Notes: a model not told the origin generated them from the sequence alone. Shown: positions 16,113 to 25,556, counted from the first letter of the stretch. The stretch: 26,931 bases of DNA from CAZJWR01 sp964549765 (GCA_964549765.1 CAZJWR010000052.1:1-26931); one strand, 5' to 3'. Program-made: numbers and translations.

Positions 16113-16141
16113 ATTTTACTATTATTAAGACGATCTGTCAA
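16113..16141 (-). promoter_or_regulatory. Promoter of the propeller lipoprotein
   Basis: On the minus strand TTGACA (16141-16136), 17-nt spacer, TAAAAT (16118-16113): 6/6 and 5/6 matches to the consensus. It lies 54 bp before ATG 16059. Confidence 0.75.
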
Positions 16142-16173
16142 GCGTTGTGTGCAAGTGAAAATAGGGGCCGCCG

Positions 16174-16278
16174 GGTCACAATCCCGCTGTGCGTGACCAA
16201 GACCCGGCGGAACGGGAATCGGCGGGATCGCCCTTCGTAGGGCTCAGGACCTTCGGCACGGATCCCGCCCTACGGGGC
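16174..16278 (+). repeat. Dispersed structured repeat, copy B
   Basis: A 105-bp direct copy of 14762-14865 (one-base insertion, a dozen substitutions). Of the 299 bp between the lipoprotein start and tRNA-Leu, this repeat, the lipoprotein promoter and the tRNA terminator are all I can identify; no gene is present. Confidence 0.85.
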
Positions 16279-16315
16279 ATGACATGATATATACCAGGCC
16301 CCGTTGAACGAGGGC

Positions 16316-16350
16316 AAAAAAATTCCCGGGACGAATTCGGCCCGGGAATT
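16316..16350 (-). terminator. Terminator of tRNA-Leu
   Basis: On the minus strand AATTCCCGGG (16350-16341) pairs perfectly with CCCGGGAATT (16330-16321) over a 10-nt loop, followed by a T run to 16316. It starts 9 bp after the tRNA. Confidence 0.9.
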
Positions 16351-16358
16351 GAATTTTA

Positions 16359-16442
16359 TGCCGAAGGTGGGACTTGAACCCACACGCCCTTACGAGCACT
16401 GCGCCCTGAACACAGCGTGTCTACCAGTTCCACCACTTCGGC
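16359..16442 (-). tRNA. tRNA-Leu (anticodon CAG)
   Basis: An 84-nt class II tRNA. Acceptor GCCGAAG / CTTCGGC with discriminator A, D-arm containing TGGTGGAACTGGTAGACAC, anticodon stem CTGTG / CGCAG with loop TTCAGGG (anticodon CAG), a long variable arm, and TGGGTTCAAGTCCCA as the T-arm. The 3' CCA is not encoded. It reads CUG codons. Confidence 0.97.
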
Positions 16443-16457
16443 ATTTGGCGCGTCCAT

Positions 16458-16485
16458 ATATTATGGATTTTTTCGGGCTTGGCAA
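16458..16485 (-). promoter_or_regulatory. Promoter of tRNA-Leu
   Basis: On the minus strand TTGCCA (16485-16480), 16-nt spacer, TAATAT (16463-16458), 15 nt before the tRNA 5' end. Confidence 0.55.
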
Positions 16486-16568
16486 TAGTTTTCTTTGATC
16501 GGCGGCGAATTGCGGCCCTGGAACATTTACACCTGCCGCCGATTATAACCAAAGGTGATCGTTTTTTG

Positions 16569-16597
16569 TTGTCGGCATGGCGGATAAGCCGTATGCT
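16569..16597 (+). promoter_or_regulatory. Possible promoter of the HtrA pair
   Basis: TTGTCG (16569-16574), 17-nt spacer, TATGCT (16592-16597). Matches are moderate; the predicted leader is about 22 nt. Confidence 0.3.
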
Positions 16598-16625
16598 GAC
16601 GGCGAATCCTCGTTTAGGAGCATAG

Positions 16626-17997
<1,372 letters not shown>

Positions 17998-18005
<8 letters not shown>

Positions 18006-19422
18006 ATTTCCGATACTATTGCCGCTATTGCTGCTTTTCGTGGTTTTGGCGGCGGCGCCCGCCGCTCACGCTCAGGCAGCCGGAAGCGTGCAGGCCCTAT
18101 ACGATAAGATTGACCGCGTCCTCGTCTCCGTGGATTACAAGGCGGAAATGACCTTCATGGGACAGACTGAAGATATCGAGGGCCGCGTCATGGGGCTGGC
18201 CGTGGAACCGCAGGGAACCATCATCTTCGACGGCACCTCGCTGGGAACCGGCGCTCATTCCGCATCGGACATGTTCGGCGGACCGCGAGTTGAAAAACCG
18301 AAATCCCTGCAAATCACCGATTACAAAGGCGATACCTACGAGGCCGAGTATATCGGCACCGACCAATTCAGTTCCATCGCTTTCTGCCGTCTGCCCGATT
18401 CCGTCAAAGATAAGATTGCGCCGGCGGTTTTTTCCAACGTTGATCTGTCTCTGGGTGATGAGATATATGTATTCTGGATGCTGCCCAAAGGCTACGAACC
18501 GCGCTTTCAGATGACGTCGACCGTCGTCACCAACGTGCTGACCAAGCCCGAGAAGTTCTACCTGACCGGCGAATTGGTCAACGATTTCGTCATGGCCCCC
18601 GTCATGACTCCAACAGGCCGGATCGTGGGGGTTATCACTCCCATGTTGCAGAACACGGGCATGGGCGGAGCATTCGATATGGGCAACGCCTTCGGTACCC
18701 CCGTCGGCTTCATGCCGGTCAGCCGTTTTCTGGAAATGCTGGCCAAGCCGCCGGCGCCCGATGAGTTCACGCGCGGCTGGCTGGGTATTTCGCTTCAGGC
18801 CCTCGATCCGGAAATAGCGGCGTTCTGGAATGTCGAGGTCCCCGGCGGCGTGATCGTCTCCGATGTCGTACCCAATTCGCCCGCCGATAACGCCGGGTTG
18901 AAACCCGAGGATTTCATTGTCCAGGTCGATGATGCGCCGCTGGAGATCAAAGACGACGCCAGTCTGACCGTCTTCCGGAAAATGATTTCCGACCGCGGTG
19001 AAGGCGCCGATTTGAATATGACCGTCCTTCGCCCCGGGGATAACAAGGTCGATACCCTGCAGATCACAGCCGTTTTGACCGCGATGCCGACGGAACCGTC
19101 GGATGCTCCCAACTACAAAGATACCAATTTCGACATGACCGTGCGCGATCTGGTATTCATGGATTACAACGTCCGCGACCTGAAGCCCGACGAGGTCAAA
19201 GGAGTCGTCGTGGATAAAGTCGAATCCGGCGGATGGGCGATCGTCGATGGTCTCCGTGTCGGCGATATCATTATGAAAATCAATGACCGGGAAATACAAT
19301 CGGTCGACGACGCCAAGGCCGCGCTGGATGAAATCGAGAAAAACAAGGACCGCAAGGCGGTGTTCATGATCTGGCGGTTCAACAAAACCCAATTCGTGAG
19401 TGTTAAAACCCACTGGGAATAG
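17998..19422 (+). CDS. HtrA-like pseudoprotease with two PDZ domains
   Basis: A 474-aa exported protein (signal MNRFPILLPLLLLFVVLAAA, cleavage near AHA-QAA) with the HtrA layout but no catalytic residues. The trypsin-like region is about 30-245. The position expected for Asp reads SSIAF (S126), the nucleophile region reads DFVMAPV in place of GNSGGPL (V198 for Ser), and the His region (GTIIFDGTSLG) lacks His. PDZ1 is about 260-360 (GWLGISLQALD, NSPADNAGLKPEDFIVQVDD) and PDZ2 about 382-470 (VESGGWAIVDGLRVGDIIMKIND). It overlaps the active HtrA by 8 nt, which implies a stoichiometric partner or regulatory scaffold. I prefer ATG 17998 because it starts the signal peptide; ATGs at 17977 and 17986 are alternatives. 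The placement of lost residues rests on hand alignment. Confidence 0.85.
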
Positions 19423-19447
19423 CCGAAAAACAGAAGCTTAATACAAA

Positions 19448-19484
19448 GAGCCTGCATCTCACGATAGATGCAGGCTCTGATTTT
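19448..19484. terminator. Terminator between the HtrA pair and the barrel gene
   Basis: A perfect 12-bp stem GAGCCTGCATCT / AGATGCAGGCTC (19448-19459, 19466-19477), followed on the plus strand by TGATTTT. It lies between convergent genes and may serve both. Confidence 0.85.
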
Positions 19485-19513
19485 ATCCGGCCGGATGGTA
19501 TCTTTGCAATAAT

Positions 19514-20905
19514 TTACAACGAATACCCCACCCAGATTTGAATGCTCCGCCCGCCGTCGTCACGGCGGCCTTTCGATGACGACGAGGTCCCTCCCCCCGA
19601 TGACGTTTCGCCACTGTCGCCCGATGTCCCGTCGGTGTCTCGCCTGATCTTGATCGGGAACAACTGCGAGACATGGCCCCCGATTGTCAACCGGCCGATT
19701 TTCCTGGCGACATTGATCTGCAAACGCCCGAAATCGATCCGATCGTAATTGTCGTTGTAGGTATCCATATCTTGCACGCCGAATACCATGAAACTCGGCA
19801 TCCAGTCCGCGAAATGGAGGTTTGGGTACAATCGATAAAGATCAAGCGAAGTGACTATATCCCACGCCGGAGACGGTTGCATATTCGCTTCTCCAGCCAG
19901 ACGCCAGAGGGTGACGTCGGCGTCGCCCAGGAAATTCCGCCGGAGTCCCAGCAAATCCTCGAGCGGATCGGTGAAGGGCCAGCTTTTCACATGCCCGGCG
20001 ATTTCGGCCGTGAGCGTCATATAATCAAGCGCGAATTTCAAATGCCGGGGGGCTATCGGCGGCCGGCTTTCGACGCCGTACCAGTCGACGTCGGCCTTGA
20101 TCCTGGGAATCTGCCCGAACCCGGTCCCGAAATTGTAGAGATTCAATTTACCACCGGCGCCGATTTGATGCGCTTGCAGGCGAATGCCCGGACCGTCGTC
20201 GCGACCCCATGCCAGTTCCTGATATCTATACTCGGCGGCGCCCGATAATCCCGCCGCGAATTCATCGCCTTTGCCGGGCACATGGTCGGCTAATCCGATA
20301 TCCCGGTATCCGGCGCGTACGGTCAGATTATCCAGCAGCCGGATGCGCGCCTCAAGACCACTCGAATTCCATCGGAACGGCAGCGCCATGGCTATCGCCT
20401 CGCCCCAGAAGACGCCATCGATATCCAGTTTCTCAACCCGGCTATCGAGGCGGAGGGCGACGCCGATGGCATCGTTCGGCGTCGCCTCAATCCGTATATC
20501 GTAAACCATATGCGCCCGATCCGACCACTGCGAAACGCCCGACTGCACGTCCAGAATCGCCCAGTTCCCGGTTATCGGCAGACGTAGGCCCAGCCACCCA
20601 TCGCGGTTGCGGCTGGATATAGTGAAATCCGTCCGGCTCAGGCCGTGTTCGGCGAATTCAAACCGCCGATCGATGAGACGCCAGCGGAACGCCGCGCCGT
20701 CGGAAGATGGCTGAAGCAATCCGCCCAATTCGGAACGGTCGGCCCAGCTATGATGATCGGCAACATAGATCAGGTTGAGGTGTTGGAAGGAGCTATAGAA
20801 GCCCCTCTCCTCGACCGGAGCCGTACCATCGAAACTGATCGCCTGCGCCGAAACTGCAAAGCACAAGACGGCTATCGAAGAGAATATTGCCGATATCTGC
20901 CGCAT
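19514..20905 (-). CDS. Putative outer-membrane beta-barrel protein
   Basis: A 463-aa exported protein with signal MRQISAIFSSIAVLCFAVSA (cleavage near AQA-ISF). The rest is made of alternating hydrophobic/polar strands with aromatic girdles (LNLIYVADHHSW, GLSGAAEYRYQELAW, LNLYNFGTGFG), and the C-terminus RSIQIWVGYSL ends with alternating hydrophobic residues as barrel proteins do. A low-complexity Ser/Gly/Thr stretch (about 430-450) precedes the final strand. No named family is recognised. It is 29 bp after the lipoprotein at 20935-22362 on the same strand and is likely cotranscribed, suggesting a lipoprotein-barrel pair. The start could instead be GTG 20917; neither has a strong ribosome site. 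Confidence 0.7.
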   Translation of the reverse strand: MRQISAIFSSIAVLCFAVSAQAISFDGTAPVEERGFYSSFQHLNLIYVADHHSWADRSELGGLLQPSSDGAAFRWRLIDRRFEFAEHGLSRTDFTISSRNRDGWLGLRLPITGNWAILDVQSGVSQWSDRAHMVYDIRIEATPNDAIGVALRLDSRVEKLDIDGVFWGEAIAMALPFRWNSSGLEARIRLLDNLTVRAGYRDIGLADHVPGKGDEFAAGLSGAAEYRYQELAWGRDDGPGIRLQAHQIGAGGKLNLYNFGTGFGQIPRIKADVDWYGVESRPPIAPRHLKFALDYMTLTAEIAGHVKSWPFTDPLEDLLGLRRNFLGDADVTLWRLAGEANMQPSPAWDIVTSLDLYRLYPNLHFADWMPSFMVFGVQDMDTYNDNYDRIDFGRLQINVARKIGRLTIGGHVSQLFPIKIRRDTDGTSGDSGETSSGGGTSSSSKGRRDDGGRSIQIWVGYSL

Positions 20906-20934
20906 ACGCAAACTCACTTAACGGGTCGAAGCGC

Positions 20935-22362
20935 TCAATAATTATAAAGTCTAAACTCCATCTGTTTCGTCCAATCTTGGGTGGTCAGACCAAACAGAGC
21001 TTTAAATTTCGTGTCAGTGTTGATGTCCGGAAGGATTCCGTTGATTGTCGGGTTGGGAAAATTCCATCCCGAAAACGTATTGGCGTCCCATGTTATGACG
21101 ACAGCGAGATAGGGCTGAATATCCCAGATTTCCGAGTCGGACACATATTGCTGGCCATCCCAATACTCCCAGTGCCACCACATCGTATCCAACCCGGAAC
21201 CGACTTCGGACGAATACGGCGGCAGAAGATTGAAGATGCCGTTGATCGGATTGGTGAAAATTTTCGACACATCTATACGCACCGAATCCGGTTCGGGATC
21301 GATATCGAACTGACCTTTCACCCATTGCGGCAAGGTCAAATACGCCCGCGCCGAGTCGATGAACATGTAGGCTTCGATATAGTCCGAAAGCGACCAGTCG
21401 GCGACGATCAGATCGTTCGACTGATCCAGATCCGTTGTTTGTTCCAATTGGAGGGCGCTTATCGCGCTGTCAGCCATATCGAGCGCATCCATGAAATCGT
21501 TCAGTGAAGCCGACATCTGCATCGCTCCATCCGGATGGAGCGACATCCAGTCGTTGTCCTGGTCGAACATATAGGCGAGACCGGCTGAATCGTAGCTGGG
21601 AAGGTCGACATTATACGCCACGGCCATATGGAAAAAACTGTTGATGACGTGCAAGCCGGCGGCGAACACGAGAAAATCGGGCCGGTCGATTTCCACCGAA
21701 TCCGACGTGCCGCCGGTCATCTCCGGAGTCACCCAGAAAATATAGTCCGGGTTATCGATGACAGTATTGAGGTGACCGATGGCTTCGTCGAGGACCGGGA
21801 TGAATTCCGTTCGGAGGACATATTGAACATCGGAGAATTGAAGCGGATCCGACAACGCTCGATACATCAATGAGGCGTACGCTTGAGCCAGGAAATTTTT
21901 CTGGATACCGGTCGAAGACAAATCCGTCGGGAACGCCAACAAACTTCCCCGGTCGGAAAATCGTTCCGGATTGAGGACACTCGCTTTAAGAAAGCCGCCG
22001 CCCTCAAGGAAAGAACCGACCGAATCGATGAGCGCCCCCACGTTGTCGCTGGTCGCCAGCGCCATGACCGACGTCAGGGCCGCCCCGAAACTGGCGGTCG
22101 GATCACCGGGGTGTCCGTTCAGGTAGCTGACGAATTTCGCGTGCAGTCCGTCGAAATCGAATTGCGTCATATCCGTATTGCCGTTCGACACGGAATCGAT
22201 CATGGACTGCATCATATCGCTCAGTTCCTGCACGGTGGAATCGAGATCGACCGGCGTGGGCGTCGGCCCGACGCCGCCTTTGTCGTCGCTGCTGCATCCG
22301 ACAAAGAACAGCCCGATGGCCAGGATAAATGCAGCGCACGCGGTAATTAGTCGTCTTCGCAT
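20935..22362 (-). CDS. Large lipoprotein of unknown function
   Basis: A 475-aa lipoprotein: MRRRLITACAAFILAIGLFF with lipobox FVGC (C23), then SSDDKGGVGPTPTP, nearly the same post-lipobox linker as in the lipoprotein at 14872-16059. The mature part is mainly helical with Asp/Ser-rich loops and looks like a solute-binding or surface alpha-helical protein; no family is recognised. ATG 22362 has AGGGG 8 nt upstream, and a frame open to 22491 would bury the signal. It is first in a probable operon with the barrel gene. I found no good promoter in 22363-22582, whose other strand carries the sigma-54 promoter of the divergent cohesin-like gene. Confidence 0.8.
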   Translation of the reverse strand: MRRRLITACAAFILAIGLFFVGCSSDDKGGVGPTPTPVDLDSTVQELSDMMQSMIDSVSNGNTDMTQFDFDGLHAKFVSYLNGHPGDPTASFGAALTSVMALATSDNVGALIDSVGSFLEGGGFLKASVLNPERFSDRGSLLAFPTDLSSTGIQKNFLAQAYASLMYRALSDPLQFSDVQYVLRTEFIPVLDEAIGHLNTVIDNPDYIFWVTPEMTGGTSDSVEIDRPDFLVFAAGLHVINSFFHMAVAYNVDLPSYDSAGLAYMFDQDNDWMSLHPDGAMQMSASLNDFMDALDMADSAISALQLEQTTDLDQSNDLIVADWSLSDYIEAYMFIDSARAYLTLPQWVKGQFDIDPEPDSVRIDVSKIFTNPINGIFNLLPPYSSEVGSGLDTMWWHWEYWDGQQYVSDSEIWDIQPYLAVVITWDANTFSGWNFPNPTINGILPDINTDTKFKALFGLTTQDWTKQMEFRLYNY

Positions 22363-22474
22363 GATAATCACCCCTTGATTTGATTTTAGGTCAATTGTTT
22401 TCTGTCCAAGTATAGATATCTTGATTCGACAATTATATATGTGACATCCAAACCCGTTTTGCAACTGCTTTTTC

Positions 22475-22489
22475 GGGCACAGGTTTTGC
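22475..22489 (+). promoter_or_regulatory. Near-consensus sigma-54 promoter
   Basis: GGGCACAGGTTTTGC against the consensus TGGCACGNNNNTTGC: 9 of 11 fixed positions match, including the essential GG (22476-22477) and GC (22488-22489) with exactly 10 nt between. The start of transcription would be near 22501, about 82 nt before ATG 22583. A weak symmetric element (CAAG 22407-22410, CTTG 22420-22423) lies in the right zone for an activator site. Confidence 0.65.
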
Positions 22490-22582
22490 ACTTGCTACCG
22501 TAGAAAAACAAAATTCGGCGAAAATGCCGAAATTACGCCGGAATGAACGTACAATTTGTTATAAAGGAAAGGATTGATTCCT

Positions 22583-23422
22583 ATGACGCATCTGTTAAAG
22601 CTTTTCACACTTAGTGCAATCGTTTTCGCACTTGCCGTGCCGATAGCCGCGACCCCGGCGTATTCGGGAGAGGTCGTGGTCGGATCGGCGACCGGGAACC
22701 CGGGCGAACAGATCGTCGTTCCCGTTACCCTGCAAAACAGCAATATTGGCCTCATGGCGCTGAGTGTCCCGCTCCAGTATAGCAGCGCCTATCTCCGGGT
22801 CGACTCCATCTCATTCGTGGGATCGTTGCTGAAAAATAACATGGTCCCTCTGGTGCAAATCGATAACGCCGGGCAATCCTTCCGGTTCACCTATAGCCCA
22901 ACGTCGGGCATCCCGCTGATCACGGAAGAAAACGGCCTGCTGGCGAACATTTATTTTACCATCGATGTTTCCGCCCCCGAACAGACCGTGTCCGTCGATT
23001 CCGTCAACGAATTAATCTACAGCGGGCCCCCGGAATTATGGGTCCGGGTCGAAGTCGCCGACAGCACCGGCATCAACTTGTATCTCCCGCAGTTTTCGGG
23101 GGGGCAGGTCACTATTCTCTCGCCGATGGACGCCGAGGATGGTTTTGCCGGACTTCCCCGCGTGCTGGACCTCAACCAGAACTATCCCAACCCGTTCAAC
23201 CCCGCGACGACTATCGCCTTTTCGCTGCCCGAACGAGCCCATGCCACACTAAAGGTCTATAATATCCTCGGGCAGGAAGTGGTTACTCTGGTCGATGACG
23301 TGCTCAGCCCCGGCCCGCACGAGGTTCGCTGGAACGCCTCGGACCGCGCCTCGGGTGTCTATTTCTATCGGCTGACCTTTAAAGACAAAGCCCTCACCAA
23401 AAAAATGGCCCTGCTCAAGTAA
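22583..23422 (+). CDS. Secreted cohesin-like protein with type IX-style C-terminal sorting domain
   Basis: A 279-aa exported protein. The signal peptide (MTHLLKLFTLSAIVFALAVP) ends near AYS. Residues about 29-155 look like a cohesin: VVVGSATGNPGEQIVVPVTL, ALSVPLQYSSAYLRVDSI and LLANIYFTIDV follow the pattern seen in cohesin repeats. Residues 197-279 are a C-terminal sorting/FlgD-Ig-like domain: NQNYPNPFNPATTIAFSLPE, LKVYNILGQEVVTL, SGVYFYRLTF, ending KKMALLK. Such tails direct secretion and cell-surface attachment in type IX secretion organisms. ATG 22583 has AAAGGA upstream; TTG 22574 is unlikely. It is transcribed from a sigma-54-like promoter and closed by a strong terminator. It could receive dockerin proteins such as those at 9597 and 13191. 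Confidence 0.82.
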   Translation: MTHLLKLFTLSAIVFALAVPIAATPAYSGEVVVGSATGNPGEQIVVPVTLQNSNIGLMALSVPLQYSSAYLRVDSISFVGSLLKNNMVPLVQIDNAGQSFRFTYSPTSGIPLITEENGLLANIYFTIDVSAPEQTVSVDSVNELIYSGPPELWVRVEVADSTGINLYLPQFSGGQVTILSPMDAEDGFAGLPRVLDLNQNYPNPFNPATTIAFSLPERAHATLKVYNILGQEVVTLVDDVLSPGPHEVRWNASDRASGVYFYRLTFKDKALTKKMALLK

Positions 23423-23451
23423 ATATTTCCTCGGGCCGTTCCGAAAATTAT

Positions 23452-23487
23452 GAGAGGGTCGGGATATCCCGCCCTCTCTATTTTTTT
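23452..23487 (+). terminator. Terminator after the cohesin-like gene
   Basis: GAGAGGG (23452-23458) pairs with CCCTCTC (23472-23478) and encloses the self-complementary CGGGATATCCCG (23460-23471); it is followed by TA and T7 (23481-23487). It ends 17 bp before the kinase gene. Confidence 0.95.
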
Positions 23488-23504
23488 GCACGGCAGGGAA
23501 CAGG

Positions 23505-25193
23505 ATGGCGCAACCGAACATCGCCCAATCGGCGACGCCGATCATCGGCGACTACAAGATACTGGCCCGCATCGGCAAAGGCGGCATCGCCGAAGTGTAC
23601 AAGGCGCTCCAGATGTCGCTCCAGCGCGAGGTCGCGATCAAAATCCTCTCGGCCCGGTACACCCTCGATTCCGAGATCGTCAAACGGTTCGAACGCGAAT
23701 CCTTGCTGATCGCCAAGCTCAATCATCCCCATATCGTGCATGTCATCGACAAGGGGGTCAAAGGCCGCCGCTATTATTTCGTGATGGAATATGTCGACGG
23801 CGCCGACCTCAAGCAGATTATTTACAATCCCGAAGTCGATATCAAAAGCAAAATCGAAATCATCATCCAGGTCTGCAAAGCGCTCGACTTTGCCCATAAG
23901 AACGGCGTCGTGCACCGCGATATCAAACCGGGCAATATTCTCATCGACCGTCAGGGCAACGCCAAGGTGGCGGATTTCGGCATCGCCCAACTGCACGACA
24001 ACGCCGACTGTGAGCATACCTCCGGCGATATCGTCATGGGCACGCTAGCCTACATGTCGCCCGAACAAAAGCTATCCTCGGCCAGGGTCACCAAAACCAC
24101 CGACATATACGCTCTTGGGATAATCCTGTACGAGGTTTGCTGCGGCAAGAGACCGGAAGGCCGATACGCGCTGCCGTCGGAGATCAACCCGCATTTGCCG
24201 CCGGCGATGGGTGATATCATCACCCGGTGCCTCGCCGACAGTCCCGGCGACCGCTTTCCCACTGCGGCCGCCCTCAAGGACGCGTTGCTCAATGCCTTCG
24301 CCGGCGAAATCTATGATTCCCGGCCGGCCGAGTCAGCCATCGCCAACGTCGAGTCGTTCATGGGTAAGTGTCGTTTTCTGGATACGCTCAAGGAAACGCG
24401 CTTCGGGGCCACCTACCTGGTCGAAAACAAAGAAGCCGGAACACTGTATATTATCAAGAAAAGCAATCAGGGCGACGCCGGGCTGAAAGAAGCCAAAGTT
24501 CTGGCCCGGTATAAACACAAGCACATTATCAATATATTGGGCGCCGGCGGCGACGGCAAAAAGACCGTGATCGTGACCGAATATGCTCCGCGCGGCTCCC
24601 TGGCCGACCGCATGGTGAAATCCTATACTTGGCAGGAAGCCATGGCCATCATCATCCAGATGGCCGAGGGACTCGAATTCGCTCATAACAATAACATCGT
24701 CCACGGCAACCTACGCCCCTCCAACGTCCTTTTTCACGAGGATGAAGTCGTCAAGCTGACCGACTTCGGCCTGCCCGCGCACTACACCATGCACAAGGAT
24801 TGGTTCGCCCCGCCGGAACGCAAGCAGTCCGAACAGGGGGATATTTTTTCGCTGGGAGCGGTGGCGTACATGCTGATGACAAACAAAATCCCTCAGCACG
24901 ACCGCTCGGGCACGCCCTATTTAGCCGATATCGAGTTAAAGGTTCCCAAACCGATTCGGGATATCATGTCCCGAATGCTGATGATTCGCGCCGCCAAACG
25001 ATATCAGGCCGTCCGGGAAATGCTTGACGACTACGCCGACTACCGGACTTCCCTCGAGGAATCGCCCGTCAGACCATCATCACCGGCGCCATCGCCGAAA
25101 AAGGTTCGATCGACCGTGCCCGCGATTTTGTTTGCCGCCGCCGTGGCCATCGGCGTCCTTCTGGCCCTTTTCTGGGACAAGCTGTTCGGATAA
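23505..25193 (+). CDS. Membrane-anchored Ser/Thr kinase fused to a pseudokinase
   Basis: A 562-aa protein with two tandem eukaryotic-like kinase domains. Domain 1 (about 15-270) is intact: glycine loop IGKGGIAEVY, K46 in VAIK, HRDIKPGN (H137-D139), DFG (157-159), and SPEQ with TTDIYALG. Domain 2 (about 288-515) keeps the fold but not catalysis: the glycine loop is degenerate (LKETRFGATYLV), HRD is replaced by HGN (400-402), while DFG remains (420-422) and APPE replaces the APE motif. A Pro/Ser linker (521-533) leads to one membrane helix (about 538-556) and a 6-residue tail, so both kinase domains face the cytoplasm. No PASTA or sensor domain is present. It probably phosphorylates Ser/Thr under control of the pseudokinase. 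It lies alone after a terminator. Confidence 0.93.
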   Translation: MAQPNIAQSATPIIGDYKILARIGKGGIAEVYKALQMSLQREVAIKILSARYTLDSEIVKRFERESLLIAKLNHPHIVHVIDKGVKGRRYYFVMEYVDGADLKQIIYNPEVDIKSKIEIIIQVCKALDFAHKNGVVHRDIKPGNILIDRQGNAKVADFGIAQLHDNADCEHTSGDIVMGTLAYMSPEQKLSSARVTKTTDIYALGIILYEVCCGKRPEGRYALPSEINPHLPPAMGDIITRCLADSPGDRFPTAAALKDALLNAFAGEIYDSRPAESAIANVESFMGKCRFLDTLKETRFGATYLVENKEAGTLYIIKKSNQGDAGLKEAKVLARYKHKHIINILGAGGDGKKTVIVTEYAPRGSLADRMVKSYTWQEAMAIIIQMAEGLEFAHNNNIVHGNLRPSNVLFHEDEVVKLTDFGLPAHYTMHKDWFAPPERKQSEQGDIFSLGAVAYMLMTNKIPQHDRSGTPYLADIELKVPKPIRDIMSRMLMIRAAKRYQAVREMLDDYADYRTSLEESPVRPSSPAPSPKKVRSTVPAILFAAAVAIGVLLALFWDKLFG

Positions 25194-25201
25194 TCCGCGG
25201 G

Positions 25202-25291
25202 TCAGCCGATCTCGTCGCTCTGTAATGCCGACACCCTGTAAAACTCGATCACGACGTCATCATTGACGTGCTCGCCAATGGCGGTCTTCAT
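25202..25291 (-). CDS. Possible 29-aa ORF or gene remnant
   Basis: The minus strand from ATG 25291 to TGA 25202 encodes 29 residues (MKTAIGEHVNDDVV... ending SALQSDEIG), with 22 of 28 codons after the ATG ending in G or C, as in real genes here. The frame stays open upstream for another 20 or so codons without a good start. There is no ribosome site and no family is recognised. It may be the 3' remnant of a lost gene. The remaining part of 25292-25391 contains small hairpins only. Confidence 0.2.
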   Translation of the reverse strand: MKTAIGEHVNDDVVIEFYRVSALQSDEIG

Positions 25292-25391
25292 TCGAGCGGT
25301 TTTGCCTGCAATCAGGCGGAAGCCTGTCCTTCCGGCGGAACCTTTTGACGGTTTTCAGTATTTAGGGGATTGATGAAATCTCGTATTTTGC

Positions 25392-25419
25392 TTGACAGCG
25401 GCTTCAGAAGTACTATTTT
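25392..25419 (+). promoter_or_regulatory. Promoter of tRNA-Glu
   Basis: TTGACA (25392-25397), 16-nt spacer, TATTTT (25414-25419), 34 nt before the tRNA 5' end. Confidence 0.55.
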
Positions 25420-25453
25420 GACAGCCTGAAATTCGGCGCACGAAAACGATCGC

Positions 25454-25528
25454 GTCCCCATCGTCTAGTCAGGCCTAGGACTCCACTCTTTCAAGGTGGC
25501 GACAGGGGTTCGAATCCCCTTGGGGACG
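25454..25528 (+). tRNA. tRNA-Glu (anticodon TTC)
   Basis: A 75-nt cloverleaf. Acceptor GTCCCCA / TGGGGAC with discriminator G, D-arm TCGTCTAGTCAGGCCTAGGA, anticodon stem CCACT / GGTGG with loop CTTTCAA (anticodon TTC), and T-arm AGGGGTTCGAATCCCCT. CCA is not encoded; a T7 run follows directly. Confidence 0.97.
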
Positions 25529-25556
25529 CTTTTTTTGTCTATTGCATGCCCTTTTA

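Noticed and set aside
16304..16498. 64-codon plus-strand frame over tRNA-Leu
   Set aside because: It runs antisense through the tRNA and its terminator; the peptide is translated tRNA sequence.
18097..19413. 438-codon minus-strand frame
   Set aside because: Antisense to the HtrA-like pseudoprotease, which has a signal peptide and two PDZ domains. The frame arises from GC-biased codons on the other strand.
22363..22491. N-terminal extension of the 475-aa lipoprotein
   Set aside because: It would place 43 residues before the lipoprotein signal; ATG 22362 has a good ribosome site.
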